From Leucobacter sp042726155 (GTDB lineage Bacteria > Actinomycetota > Actinomycetes > Actinomycetales > Microbacteriaceae), in assembly GCF_042726155.1 (NCBI RefSeq), contig NZ_JBHXHV010000001.1:1426001-1490000 (forward strand): DNA of 64,000 nt, in the 5' to 3' direction. A program made the translations under genes and the position numbers. Within the stretch, counting starts at the first letter, position 1; each line of letters begins with the position of its first letter. The notes below the pieces were generated by a model. That model saw only the letters and a program-made list of their open reading frames with translations, made no database searches and was not told where the DNA came from. Positions 1-7,846 of the stretch are shown one piece after another.

Positions 1-1
1 G

Positions 2-718
2 CGAACCGCCGGCATGGAGCGCGGCGACCTGCTCGCGGCGAACGGTGCGATCTTTGGGCCTCAGGGGCGCGCGATTGGCGAGTACGCCGCCGACGACGTG
101 CGAGTTGCCGTCGTGGGGAATCCCGCGAACACGAACGCGCTGATCGCCCAGCAGAACGCGCCCGATGTGCCCGCAGATCGCTTCACTGCACTCACCCGGC
201 TCGACCACAACCGAGCCGTCGGTTTGCTCGCCGCAGAGGCCGCGGTCCCGGTGACCGACATCTCAGGCGTGACGATCTGGGGTAACCATTCGGCGACGCA
301 GTACCCCGACCTCAGCCACGCGACAGTGCGAGGTGCTGCCGCGCTCGACGCCGTGGACGCCGACTGGGCGCGCGGCGCCTACATCGATCGGGTCGCGAAG
401 CGCGGCGCAGAGATCATCGAGGTGCGCGGCGGATCATCGGTCGCTTCGGCCGCCAACGCGGCGATCGAGCACGCGCGCGACTGGCTACTGGGAACCTCAG
501 CCGGCACGCGGTGGACGAGTGCCGCAGTGGTGTCGCGCGGCGAGTACGGGGTGCCAGAGGGACTCATCTCGTCTTTCCCGGTGACGTCCAGCGGTGGCGA
601 TTGGGAGATCGTGCCCGACCTCGAACTCGACGAGTTTTCACGGGCGCGCATCGACGCGTCGGTGGCCGAGCTGATCGCCGAACGCGATGCGGTGCGTCAG
701 CTCGGGCTGATCTCGTAA
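2..718 (+). CDS. mdh: malate dehydrogenase, 5'-truncated by the window edge
   Basis: Cytosolic NAD-dependent malate dehydrogenase of the TCA cycle, interconverting malate and oxaloacetate. The frame is open from base 2, so roughly the first 90 residues, including the NAD-binding glycine loop, lie outside the window. Visible motifs in family order are NPANTNAL, LTRLDHNRA (substrate-binding arginine region) and WGNHSATQYPD around the catalytic histidine. The gene ends with TAA at 716-718. A 7-bp hairpin at 759-775 follows it. The family assignment is firm; only the N-terminus is unseen. Confidence 0.95.
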   Translation, partial: RTAGMERGDLLAANGAIFGPQGRAIGEYAADDVRVAVVGNPANTNALIAQQNAPDVPADRFTALTRLDHNRAVGLLAAEAAVPVTDISGVTIWGNHSATQYPDLSHATVRGAAALDAVDADWARGAYIDRVAKRGAEIIEVRGGSSVASAANAAIEHARDWLLGTSAGTRWTSAAVVSRGEYGVPEGLISSFPVTSSGGDWEIVPDLELDEFSRARIDASVAELIAERDAVRQLGLIS

Positions 719-774
719 CCCCGACGGCGCGCTCGCCGCGATCCTGTGCGGAATTGTGAGGGCTCTGAGAGCCC

Positions 775-780
775 TAGGAT
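775..780 (+). promoter_or_regulatory. -10 element of argG (leaderless)
   Basis: TAGGAT lies 7 nt before the ATG at 788, so transcription would begin at or next to the start codon. TTGTGA at 754-759 is a possible -35. A perfect 7-bp hairpin (759-765 with 769-775) overlaps this promoter and may end mdh transcription. Confidence 0.6.
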
Positions 781-787
781 AGAGAGC

Positions 788-2209
788 ATGTCCAAGGTTC
801 TATCTTCCCTCCCCGTGGGCGAGCGCGTCGGCATCGCCTTCTCCGGAGGTCTCGACACCTCCTGTGCAGTCGCGTGGATGCGCGAAAAGGGCGCTGTGCC
901 CTGCACCTACACCGCTGATATCGGTCAGTACGACGAGCCCGATATTGATGGCGTCGCAAGCCGCGCCAAAGAGTACGGCGCCGAAATCGCGCGTCACGTG
1001 GATGCGAAGCGCCCGCTCGTGGAAGAGGGCTTCGTCGCCCTGCAGACCGGCGCGTTCAACGTGCGTTCGGGTGGCAAGACCTACTTCAACACCACGCCGC
1101 TCGGTCGCGCCGTCACCGGCACCCTGCTCGTGCGCGCCATGAAGGAAGACGGCGTCGACATCTGGGGCGACGGGTCGACCTACAAGGGCAACGACATTGA
1201 GCGGTTCTACCGCTACGGTCTGATGGCCAACCCCGCACTGCGCATCTACAAGCCGTGGCTCGATCGCCAGTTCGTCGAAGAGCTCGGTGGCCGTCACGAG
1301 ATGAGCGAGTGGCTCGTCGCGAACGGCTACCCGTACCGCGATGCGACTGAAAAGGCGTACTCGACCGACGCGAACATTTGGGGCGCGACGCACGAGGCAA
1401 AGAAGCTTGAGTTCCTCGACGCTGGTCTCGATATCGTTGAACCCATCATGGGCGTCGCTGCCTGGCGTGATGACGTCGAGGTTGCGACCGAGGAGGTGTC
1501 GGTGCGGTTTGAAGCCGGCCGTCCCGTCGCAATCAACGGTGTCGAGTACTCCGATCCGGTGGCGCTCGTGCTCGAGGCCAACGCCATCGGCGGCCGTCAC
1601 GGTCTCGGCGTCTCCGACCAGATCGAGAACCGCATTATCGAGGCGAAGTCGCGCGGCATCTACGAGGCACCGGGCATGGCGCTGCTGCACATCACGTACG
1701 AACGCCTCGTGAACGCTATTCACAACGAGAACACGCTCGCGAGTTACCACAATGACGGTCGCAAGCTGGGTCGTCTGATGTACGAGGGTCGCTGGCTCGA
1801 CCCCGAGTCGCTGATGCTGCGCGAGGCGCTGCAGCGCTGGGTCGGCTCGGCCGTGACCGGCGAGGTCACGCTGCGCTTGCGTCGCGGCGACGACTACACG
1901 ATCCTCAACACCGAGGGCGACAACCTGAGTTACCACCCCGAGAAGCTCTCGATGGAGCGCACCGTGGGCGCCGCGTTCGGCCCTGTGGACCGCATCGGAC
2001 AGCTCACGATGCGTAACCTCGACATCGCCGACTCGCGTCAGCGCCTTGAGCAGTACGCGCAGCTCGGCCTCGTGGGCGGCTCGATCGCTGAGCTCGTTGG
2101 CCAGCTTGAGCAGGGTGGTGCGGCAGAGATCGCCAACGCTGTCGGCGGCATCGATGAGGACGCCGACGAGCTCGGCCTCTCGGCGGCATTCGACGCCGGA
2201 ACCGACTAG
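788..2209 (+). CDS. argG: argininosuccinate synthase
   Basis: Argininosuccinate synthase joins citrulline and aspartate with ATP in arginine biosynthesis (cytosol). The N-terminal ATP pyrophosphatase loop is AFSGGLDTS (about residues 14-22), followed by TYTADIGQYDEPD and a conserved NTTPLGRAVTG stretch. The length of 473 residues fits the longer bacterial ArgG class. An in-frame ATG at 746 exists, but ATG 788 is preferred: homology begins there and a TAGGAT -10 element sits 7 nt upstream. It stands alone, with no other arg genes beside it. A long inverted repeat (2275-2322) follows the stop codon. Confidence 0.96.
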   Translation: MSKVLSSLPVGERVGIAFSGGLDTSCAVAWMREKGAVPCTYTADIGQYDEPDIDGVASRAKEYGAEIARHVDAKRPLVEEGFVALQTGAFNVRSGGKTYFNTTPLGRAVTGTLLVRAMKEDGVDIWGDGSTYKGNDIERFYRYGLMANPALRIYKPWLDRQFVEELGGRHEMSEWLVANGYPYRDATEKAYSTDANIWGATHEAKKLEFLDAGLDIVEPIMGVAAWRDDVEVATEEVSVRFEAGRPVAINGVEYSDPVALVLEANAIGGRHGLGVSDQIENRIIEAKSRGIYEAPGMALLHITYERLVNAIHNENTLASYHNDGRKLGRLMYEGRWLDPESLMLREALQRWVGSAVTGEVTLRLRRGDDYTILNTEGDNLSYHPEKLSMERTVGAAFGPVDRIGQLTMRNLDIADSRQRLEQYAQLGLVGGSIAELVGQLEQGGAAEIANAVGGIDEDADELGLSAAFDAGTD

Positions 2210-2274
2210 GTTTCAACGCAGGCCTGGGGCGAGGGGCTCAGTCTCGCATGTGAGGGTTGGCCTCGGTGAGAGAT

Positions 2275-2322
2275 TCGGCTTCGGTGAGACGCCTGCGGGC
2301 CAAGTTATCTCACCGAAGCCGA
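2275..2322 (+). terminator. argG terminator hairpin
   Basis: A 15-bp perfect stem pairs 2275-2289 with 2308-2322 around an 18-nt loop, 65 nt after the argG stop. There is no T-run, which is common in high-GC actinobacteria. The arm half-site TCGGTGAGA also occurs once more just upstream at 2263-2271. Confidence 0.6.
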
Positions 2323-2377
2323 TTTACTGACGGCAGGCGCGCAGCCGCCGGGCCCGGCATCGCAGGGCCGAGTACGA

Positions 2378-2411
2378 CGAACGGCCCGGTGCCGAAGCAC
2401 CGGGCCGTTCG
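2378..2411 (-). terminator. whiB terminator hairpin
   Basis: A perfect 15-bp stem (2378-2392 with 2397-2411) closed by a CGAA tetraloop lies 9 nt past the whiB stop. It could also stop argG transcription arriving from the other side. Confidence 0.85.
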
Positions 2412-2420
2412 TGAAACTAC

Positions 2421-2669
2421 TTAGGAGGCGCGGCGTGCGCGAGCTGCGCGACGCTTCAGAGCGCGACGCTCGTCTTCGCTCAAGCCACCCCACACGCCCG
2501 AATCCTGGCCCGTGTCCATTGCGTACTGCAAGCACATCTCGGTGACGGTGCACCGTGCGCAGACCGACTTGGCCCGCTCAATCTGCTCAACCGCTGGCCC
2601 CGTGTTACCGACCGGGAAAAAAAGCTCCGGGTCTACTGTGAGGCAAGCTGCCTGTTCACGCCAATCCAA
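2421..2669 (-). CDS. whiB1: WhiB-family [4Fe-4S] transcriptional regulator (WhiB1/WblE-like)
   Basis: Small iron-sulfur transcription factor found only in actinobacteria; WhiB1-type members bind the primary sigma factor. The 82-residue protein has the four cluster ligands Cys9, Cys37, Cys40 and Cys46, the turn motif GVWGG and a basic tail (RRALKRRAARARR) for DNA contact. The N-terminal DPELFFPVGNTGPA matches WhiB1 most closely. The start is TTG at 2669, supported by a strong GAGGAGGA Shine-Dalgarno at about 2674-2681. It is divergent from the membrane protein at 2860 across an AT-rich 190-bp gap, and a strong hairpin follows its stop. Assignment to WhiB1 rather than another paralogue is by motif likeness only. 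Confidence 0.93.
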   Translation of the reverse strand: MDWREQAACLTVDPELFFPVGNTGPAVEQIERAKSVCARCTVTEMCLQYAMDTGQDSGVWGGLSEDERRALKRRAARARRAS

Positions 2670-2859
2670 TGTGTCCTCCTCTGTAACGCACGCGCGCGAA
2701 CAATCCGGAGACCGGATAGCCTAGTTTCGCGACGTAACTACCTAATACGTGGCTGAGAATGCTCACGTCGGTGTGCGCGATACTCGACGGGTTATATAGT
2801 TCCACGGATATAGATGCAAATCAATAGGTAATACGCAATTGATTGGAAAGCGAGCCGCA
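2670..2859. promoter_or_regulatory. AT-rich divergent intergenic region
   Basis: This 190-bp gap between whiB and the divergent membrane-protein gene is clearly richer in A+T than its surroundings (for example TTATATAGTT near 2791-2800), as expected for promoters in both directions. I cannot assign specific -10/-35 boxes with confidence. It ends with GGAAAG (2845-2850), the likely ribosome site of the plus-strand gene. Confidence 0.4.
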
Positions 2860-3282
2860 ATGCCCCCGACATCTCCTGATCACCCACGTTCACGTGCGGG
2901 GTGGGCGGTGCTCCGGATCCTGCTCGTCCTCGAGAGCGCTCTGCTGATCGGCGTCGTGATCTTCTCGTTCTCAGCGGCACTCGGCTCGAAGGGTCCCGTG
3001 ACGCAGAACGTCAGTCTGGTAGTGATGGCTGTACTCGCACTCGTGTGGGTTGCGATCACCGCAGTTGCTGCCGTGCGCGGCCGCCCGAGCTGGGTGCGGG
3101 GATCATCCCTCACGATTCACGTGTTGCTGTTTGCCGCTGGCACCGGGTGCCTGCAGCTCGGTATCGGCAGCTGGCAGTTCGGCTTTACGCTCGTGGCGGT
3201 TGCGCTGCTCGGTTTCGTCGCCGCCGTGCTCGCGCGACCCGAGCCGCGGCCCGCCTACGACGAGCACGGCAACGAGTTCTAG
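2860..3282 (+). CDS. hypothetical membrane protein, four predicted TM segments
   Basis: No function is recognised. The 140-residue protein has a short basic N-terminus, then four hydrophobic segments (about residues 17-40, 50-70, 81-101 and 105-124) and a short charged cytosolic tail ending DEHGNEF. A TTG at 2839 would add seven residues, but ATG 2860 is preferred because GGAAAG ends 9 nt before it. It sits between whiB (divergent) and bcp (convergent) and shares a 22-bp terminator hairpin with bcp. Proteins with this layout are common and uncharacterised in Microbacteriaceae. Confidence 0.75.
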   Translation: MPPTSPDHPRSRAGWAVLRILLVLESALLIGVVIFSFSAALGSKGPVTQNVSLVVMAVLALVWVAITAVAAVRGRPSWVRGSSLTIHVLLFAAGTGCLQLGIGSWQFGFTLVAVALLGFVAAVLARPEPRPAYDEHGNEF

Positions 3283-3292
3283 CCGCCGATAC

Positions 3293-3339
3293 GCGAAGGG
3301 TGCTCAACGGGCGCTGTGCGCCCGTTGAGCGCCCTTCGC
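3293..3339. terminator. bidirectional terminator between convergent genes
   Basis: A 22-bp stem with a single G:U pair (3293-3314 with 3318-3339) and a 3-nt loop lies between the stops at 3282 and 3353. It can serve both genes. Confidence 0.88.
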
Positions 3340-3352
3340 GCGCAATGCCGGG

Positions 3353-3826
3353 TCAGACGTCGAGCAGCTTGCGCAAGCGCGCTACGTGTCCGGTTGCCTT
3401 CACATTGGTGAGGGCGTGGGCGATGCGCCCAGATTCGTCGATGACGAAGGTCGATCGAATGACGCCCTGCACGATGCGGCCGTAGTTGTTTTTCTCGCCG
3501 TAGGCGCCGTATGCGTGGTGCACGGCGGCGTCGGGGTCGCTCAGCAGGGGATAGCTGAGCGCGTCGCGGTCGGCGAACTTGCGGAGCTTCTCGACGGAGT
3601 CGCGCGAAACGCCGAGTACGTGATACCCGGCCGCCTCGAGCGGAACGGTCGAGTCACGGAAGTCGCAGGCTTCTGTCGTGCACCCCGGGGTCATGGCCTC
3701 GGGATAGAAAAACAGGATCACACGCTTTCCGCTGTACTGAGCGAGCGCGCGCGTATTGCCGTCTTGGTCGAGGAGGGTGAAATCAGGGGCCTGCTGGCCG
3801 GTTTCAAGGACAACGCGATCAGTCAT
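3353..3826 (-). CDS. bcp: thioredoxin-dependent thiol peroxidase (BCP/PrxQ peroxiredoxin)
   Basis: Peroxiredoxin of the BCP/PrxQ family, reducing hydrogen peroxide and alkyl hydroperoxides with electrons from thioredoxin; cytosolic. The active site is TPGCTTEAC: peroxidatic Cys49 and, five residues on, resolving Cys54, the PrxQ alpha-helix pair. FFYPEAMTPGC and the C-terminal IRSTFVIDESGRI are typical, and 157 residues is the usual length. The start ATG is preceded by TAGGCT at 7 nt, so the mRNA is probably leaderless. It converges on the membrane protein at 2860. Confidence 0.95.
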   Translation of the reverse strand: MTDRVVLETGQQAPDFTLLDQDGNTRALAQYSGKRVILFFYPEAMTPGCTTEACDFRDSTVPLEAAGYHVLGVSRDSVEKLRKFADRDALSYPLLSDPDAAVHHAYGAYGEKNNYGRIVQGVIRSTFVIDESGRIAHALTNVKATGHVARLRKLLDV

Positions 3827-3833
3827 GCGTTTA

Positions 3834-3839
3834 GCCTAG
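3834..3839 (-). promoter_or_regulatory. -10 element of bcp (leaderless)
   Basis: TAGGCT on the minus strand, 7 nt upstream of the bcp ATG (3826). No ribosome-binding site lies between them. Confidence 0.6.
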
Positions 3840-3884
3840 CGGCGCGTCCTCGGGCAGGCAGCACCCTATCGGCCGAGCATGGCC

Positions 3885-4943
3885 CTACTTCAGCAGGCGA
3901 CGCAGCGACTCAACGCGGGCGGCACCCGCCGCGTCCAGTCGACCGTCAGACATCGCCGCATCGAGTTCACAGTCGGGGGCATCGTCTTGGTGCGTGCATC
4001 CGCGCGGGCAGAGGTCAATTATCTCGGCGAGATCAGTGAAGCCGCGCAGGATGCCCTCGGTGGTGACGTGGCCAAGCCCGAAGGAGCGTACGCCCGGCGT
4101 ATCGACGACCCACCCGGCTTCACCGTTGGAGGCACCAGGCGTTGCCACACGCAGCGCGACCGACGACGACGACGTGTGGCGGCCCCGCCCTGTGACCTCG
4201 TTGACGTGCCCCGTGGCGCGCTCAGCCTCGGGAACGAGTGCGTTAATCAGTGTTGATTTGCCGACGCCAGAGTGGCCGACGAAGACCGTCGTGCGCCCCG
4301 CGAGTGAGGCGCGAATGTCGGCCAGCGGCCACGCGTCAGGTGCCGAGTGAAACACCGGCACCTCGAGCGCCGCGAAATGCGCGAGAAACGGCTCAGGGTC
4401 GGCGAGATCGACCTTCGTGATGCAGATCAGGGGTGTGATGCCAGCGTCGTAGGCCGCTACCAGGTAACGGTCAACAAGGCGCACGCGTGGCTCAGGATTC
4501 GCGGCGGCAACGACGATCAGCATTTGGTCGGCGTTCGCGACCATCACCCGCTCGACACGGTCGCTGTCGTCGGCGCTGCGGCGCAGTAGCGTGCGTCTAT
4601 CCTCAACAGACACGATCCGCGAGAGCGTGCCCTCGGCCCCGCTCGTATCGCCTACGAGCTGTACGCGGTCGCCAATGACGATGGCTGTGCGGTGCAGCTC
4701 GCGTGCGCGCGAGGCGAGCACGCTGCGCTCACGGGCGTCGTCAGGATCGGCGCTAGCGCCGACCAGCGCGGTGTATCGGCCGCGATCGACCGCGGTCACC
4801 ATCCCGATGACCGCATCGGCGTGCTCGGGGCGGCGCTTCGTGCGCGGTCGGTTCGCCTTCGGATTCGGTCGCTGCCGCACCTGGAGGTCTGCATATTCCG
4901 AGTACGGATCGTCGGTGTCGTCGTCGGGGGTGAGCCAGCTCAC
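3885..4943 (-). CDS. rsgA: ribosome small subunit-dependent GTPase A
   Basis: RsgA/YjeQ, a circularly permuted GTPase that aids late maturation of the 30S ribosomal subunit. Motif order is the permuted G4-G1-G3: TKVD, then GHSGVGKS, then DTPGVRSFGL. The C-terminal zinc motif CPRGCTHQDDAPDC follows. The N-terminal OB-fold region is preceded by a basic stretch (NRPRTKRRPEH). The length is 352 residues with a GTG start at 4943. It lies 3 nt after the aroA stop, so the two are almost certainly co-transcribed; the aroA-rsgA order beside sigR is typical of actinobacteria. Confidence 0.95.
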   Translation of the reverse strand: MSWLTPDDDTDDPYSEYADLQVRQRPNPKANRPRTKRRPEHADAVIGMVTAVDRGRYTALVGASADPDDARERSVLASRARELHRTAIVIGDRVQLVGDTSGAEGTLSRIVSVEDRRTLLRRSADDSDRVERVMVANADQMLIVVAAANPEPRVRLVDRYLVAAYDAGITPLICITKVDLADPEPFLAHFAALEVPVFHSAPDAWPLADIRASLAGRTTVFVGHSGVGKSTLINALVPEAERATGHVNEVTGRGRHTSSSSVALRVATPGASNGEAGWVVDTPGVRSFGLGHVTTEGILRGFTDLAEIIDLCPRGCTHQDDAPDCELDAAMSDGRLDAAGAARVESLRRLLK

Positions 4944-4946
4944 GGT

Positions 4947-6458
4947 TTAGAGCCCTTCGATGAAGCCGCGCGCGGCTCGCCCGAGGCCACTGATGGCCGG
5001 TCCAAGCCCCGCGGTGGCGTCAAACGCGACGTCGATGCCCGTGCTCGCGGCCGGGTCGACGGACGAGTCGCGTCGCAGCATCTCGCTCCAGAGTTCGGTG
5101 AACCGGGGGAGCGTCTTCGAGGTCGAGGCAACGTCCTCGACCTCGATGCCGGGAATGCGCAACCCGATGAGCGCGCCGGTGGTGGCGATGCGGTGGTCGG
5201 CGTAGCTGTGCCACACCCCGCCGTGGAGCGCCGCCGGTCGAATCTCAATGCCGTCGTCGAGTTCGGCGGCGTCTCCGCCCAGAGCATTGATCTCGGCGAC
5301 CAGAGCCGCGATGCGGTCGGTCTCGTGGTGACGAATGTGGCCGATGCCGGTGATTGAGCTCGGGGAGCCATCGGTGCCGTCCGAACCATGAGCTGCAAGG
5401 GCGGCGAGGCCCACGAGCGTTGGGGCGAGCTCGCCCGCCTCTGGGACGTGCAGCGTGACGCCCGCGAGCGTGCCCTGCGCGCGCACCGTCAGATTGCCCG
5501 TGTCATCTCGCGTCGCGCTCGCCCCAAACTCGGTAAGCAGGCTTCGCAGCAGGTCGCCGACCTGAGTCGTGGCAGCGGGCCAGTGGGGCACCGTGACGCT
5601 GCCGCCGGTGGCGACGGCGGCAGCCAAGAACGGAGCGGCATTTGAGAGATCGGGCTCGATCGTCACGTCAATGGCGCGGATCGGCCCGGGCGCGACGATC
5701 CACTCCCCGGTCGCCGGCGAACTGACCTCGACACCGCGAGCCCGCAACGCCGCAATCGTCATCTCGATGTGGGGGAGGCTGGGGAGTCGCTCACCCGTGT
5801 GCACCACGTGCACGCCCTCGTCGAACCGAGCACCTGCGAGCAACAGCGCTGATACAAACTGGCTCGACAGCGATGCGTCGATCTCGACGCGTCCGCCGCG
5901 CAGAGACCCACGCCCGTGCACCGTGAACGGAAGCGCGCCTCGTCCCTCGTCAGCGATATCGGCGCCGAGGTCCCGAAGCGCGTCAAGCACGGGCCGCATC
6001 GGGCGCTTGCGCGCGTAGGGGTCGCCGTCAAAGGCGACGGGGCCGAGCGCGAGCGCGGCGATCGGTGGCACGAACCGCATGACAGTTCCGGCGAGGCCGC
6101 ACTCGATCGTTGTGGATCCGGTGAGCTCATCGGCCGGTTCGATGCGCAGATCGGGGTCGACGAACTCGCCAGTCTGCTGCGGCATTGCGGTGATTTCCGT
6201 GCCGAGCTCGCGGAGGGCGTCGACCATGAGCGCCGAATCGCGGGAGCGCAGCGGGACGTGCAGGGTGCTCGGTCCGTCTGCCAGCGCCGCGAGTACGAGC
6301 TCGCGGCCGGTGAGAGACTTCGAGCCCGGCAACGGCACCGTGGCGCTGATCGCGCCGCTTGAGAGGGGCGCGGGCCACAGCTCGACACCATCGTCAAGGC
6401 TCTCCCCGGTGCCGGTCTCGTCGCCGTCTTTACCCTGGTTCATCTTCGCGATCAGCAT
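4947..6458 (-). CDS. aroA: 3-phosphoshikimate 1-carboxyvinyltransferase (EPSP synthase)
   Basis: EPSP synthase transfers the enolpyruvyl group of PEP to shikimate-3-phosphate in the shikimate pathway. Visible motifs: PLPGSKSLTGR (substrate lysine and arginine), GLAGTVMRF, SSQFVSALLLAGAR, EPDLSNAAPF, GIGHIRHHETDR and YADHRIATTGALIG, in correct order. The last 45 or so residues, after LPRFTELWSEM, extend beyond the usual end of the family and look unstructured. The start is uncertain: ATG 6458 or ATG 6443. Starts further upstream would overlap sigR on the other strand. It is first in an aroA-rsgA unit and divergent from sigR with a 44-bp gap. Confidence 0.95.
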   Translation of the reverse strand: MLIAKMNQGKDGDETGTGESLDDGVELWPAPLSSGAISATVPLPGSKSLTGRELVLAALADGPSTLHVPLRSRDSALMVDALRELGTEITAMPQQTGEFVDPDLRIEPADELTGSTTIECGLAGTVMRFVPPIAALALGPVAFDGDPYARKRPMRPVLDALRDLGADIADEGRGALPFTVHGRGSLRGGRVEIDASLSSQFVSALLLAGARFDEGVHVVHTGERLPSLPHIEMTIAALRARGVEVSSPATGEWIVAPGPIRAIDVTIEPDLSNAAPFLAAAVATGGSVTVPHWPAATTQVGDLLRSLLTEFGASATRDDTGNLTVRAQGTLAGVTLHVPEAGELAPTLVGLAALAAHGSDGTDGSPSSITGIGHIRHHETDRIAALVAEINALGGDAAELDDGIEIRPAALHGGVWHSYADHRIATTGALIGLRIPGIEVEDVASTSKTLPRFTELWSEMLRRDSSVDPAASTGIDVAFDATAGLGPAISGLGRAARGFIEGL

Positions 6459-6489
6459 CGAGGTCGATTCTACCCGCAGCGAGCGCCAG

Positions 6490-6495
6490 TAGGAT
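6490..6495 (+). promoter_or_regulatory. -10 element of sigR (leaderless)
   Basis: TAGGAT, 7 nt upstream of the GTG at 6503, with the same sequence and spacing as at argG. It resembles a housekeeping -10, not the GTT -10 of SigR-dependent promoters. Confidence 0.6.
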
Positions 6496-6502
6496 CGGAG
6501 TC

Positions 6503-7117
6503 GTGAGTGATACCGCAGCACAGACGAAGCTGGAACAGCGCTTCACATCGGAAGCGCTTCCGATGCTCGATCAGCTGTACGGCGCGGCCATGAAAATGAC
6601 GCGCAATCCGCAAGACGCGCAGGACCTCGTTCAGGAGACGTTCTTGAAGGCGTTTTCGGCCTTCGGTTCGTTCCAGGAAGGCACGAACCTCAAGGCGTGG
6701 CTGTACCGCATCATGACGAACAGCTACATCAACACGTATCGGAAGCGGCAGCGCGAACCGTATCTCGGTGCCGTCGACGACCTCGAAGACTGGCAGCTGG
6801 GCGGTGCGGAGTCGACGACTGCGATGTCGTCGCGCTCTGCCGAGGCCGAGGCGATCGACCGGACGCCTGATTCCGTGGTCACCACGGCGTTGAACGAGTT
6901 GCCAGAAGACTTCAGGATCGCGGTCTACCTCGCGGACGTCGAAGGCTTCAGTTACCAAGAGATCGCCGACATCGCGGAGGTGCCGATCGGCACCGTGATG
7001 AGCCGCTTGCATCGCGGGAGAGCCCGCTTGCGCAAGGCGCTCGGGGAATACGCCAACGAGCAGGGCGTTGGACTCAATACGGGTACGAAACAGTCCAAGA
7101 AGGGAGCAGTTCGATGA
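6503..7117 (+). CDS. sigR: ECF sigma factor of the SigR/SigH oxidative-stress type
   Basis: Extracytoplasmic-function sigma factor. Group members answer disulfide stress and are held by a zinc anti-sigma. Region 2 contains QDLVQETFLKAF and LKAWLYRIMTNSYINTYRK; region 4 holds ELPEDFRIAVYLADVEGFSY and the helix-turn-helix EIADIAEVPIGTVMSRLHRG. The length is 204 residues. GTG 6503 is chosen because the homology starts there and TAGGAT lies 7 nt upstream; earlier in-frame codons run into aroA's 5' region. The stop overlaps the next gene's start (ATGA at 7114-7117), coupling translation to the anti-sigma factor. Confidence 0.93.
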   Translation: MSDTAAQTKLEQRFTSEALPMLDQLYGAAMKMTRNPQDAQDLVQETFLKAFSAFGSFQEGTNLKAWLYRIMTNSYINTYRKRQREPYLGAVDDLEDWQLGGAESTTAMSSRSAEAEAIDRTPDSVVTTALNELPEDFRIAVYLADVEGFSYQEIADIAEVPIGTVMSRLHRGRARLRKALGEYANEQGVGLNTGTKQSKKGAVR

Positions 7118-7371
7118 GTGATTGCCAGCAGGCTAAGGCGAATGTCTACGAGCTGCTCAGGGGCGAACTCTGCGCAGAGGAATCAGCGCCGATCCGTGAG
7201 CACATTGCCGAGTGTCCGTCTTGTCAAGACGAGCGCAACGCGTGCGAGAAGCTCACCAATGTGGTGAAGCGAGCCTGCGAGGAAGAACGCGATAGTAACT
7301 GTCCGCCGGTGGATCTTCGCGAAGCGATACTGCGTAGCCTGCGCGGCGAAGACTCGGCCGCGGTCGTCTAG
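7114..7371 (+). CDS. rsrA: zinc-containing anti-sigma factor (RsrA/RshA family)
   Basis: ZAS-family anti-sigma factor predicted to bind the preceding sigma factor and release it when its cysteines are oxidised. The 85-residue protein carries the signature HIAECPSC (His30, Cys34, Cys37) plus Cys4 upstream, the usual zinc ligands and redox switch. Additional cysteines at 20, 44, 55 and 62 are more than most homologues carry and might broaden the redox response (inference). It overlaps sigR by ATGA. Confidence 0.92.
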   Translation: MSDCQQAKANVYELLRGELCAEESAPIREHIAECPSCQDERNACEKLTNVVKRACEEERDSNCPPVDLREAILRSLRGEDSAAVV

Positions 7372-7385
7372 ACAGCGCTGCGCTC

Positions 7386-7823
7386 ATGTTCGGGTCGAAG
7401 AAGAAACTCAACGACGTAATGGCGCAGCTGCGACCCGATCTCTCGCCAGAATCGCTGGGAGTCGGGCCCGACTTCCCGGGAATCGCCCCGAATCCGTCGT
7501 TGAGCGGCGAAGCTCGCAAGCGCAACGCAGAGCTGAGATCAGGGGAGCTGGCTATCGGCGTGCTCGTCGACTGGCGCGAGGTCAATAGCAATCCGCGCGT
7601 CGTGCTCATGCTCGATGTTGAGACTGCCGATGGCGGTGCGTTTCGCGGTGTCGCTGACGAGGATCTCACGACCACTGAGCTCACCCGTCTCGCACCGGGG
7701 CAGCGGTTTCCGGTGCGCTATCGGCCAGCCGTGATGGACCACTGTGTGGCCCTCGCTCAAGATGCGGACCCCGCTCTGGTGCAACAGCTCTCCGACGAAA
7801 TCGCGAGCCGTAAGCGGGCGTAG
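7386..7823 (+). CDS. conserved hypothetical protein downstream of sigR-rsrA
   Basis: No known domain is recognised in this 145-residue soluble protein. It opens with a short basic stretch (MFGSKKKLNDV), has no signal peptide or membrane segment, and contains a strand-rich middle (GVLVDWREVNSNPRVVLMLD) followed by RFPVRYRPAVMD, suggesting a small beta-barrel or OB-like fold (inference). It starts 14 nt after the rsrA stop, so it probably belongs to the sigR operon. It converges with the SUFU-like gene. Confidence 0.7.
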   Translation: MFGSKKKLNDVMAQLRPDLSPESLGVGPDFPGIAPNPSLSGEARKRNAELRSGELAIGVLVDWREVNSNPRVVLMLDVETADGGAFRGVADEDLTTTELTRLAPGQRFPVRYRPAVMDHCVALAQDADPALVQQLSDEIASRKRA

Positions 7824-7846
7824 CTTGCAGTGCGCGAGACGACTGG

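Noticed and set aside
800..1936. 378-residue open frame antisense to argG
   Set aside because: It mirrors the argG codons on the opposite strand, has no domain and no ribosome site; antisense open frames are common in high-GC coding DNA.
2263..2289. Direct repeat TCGGTGAGA near the argG terminator as an operator
   Set aside because: Only two 9-bp copies, one of which is part of the terminator arm; chance or terminator evolution explains it.
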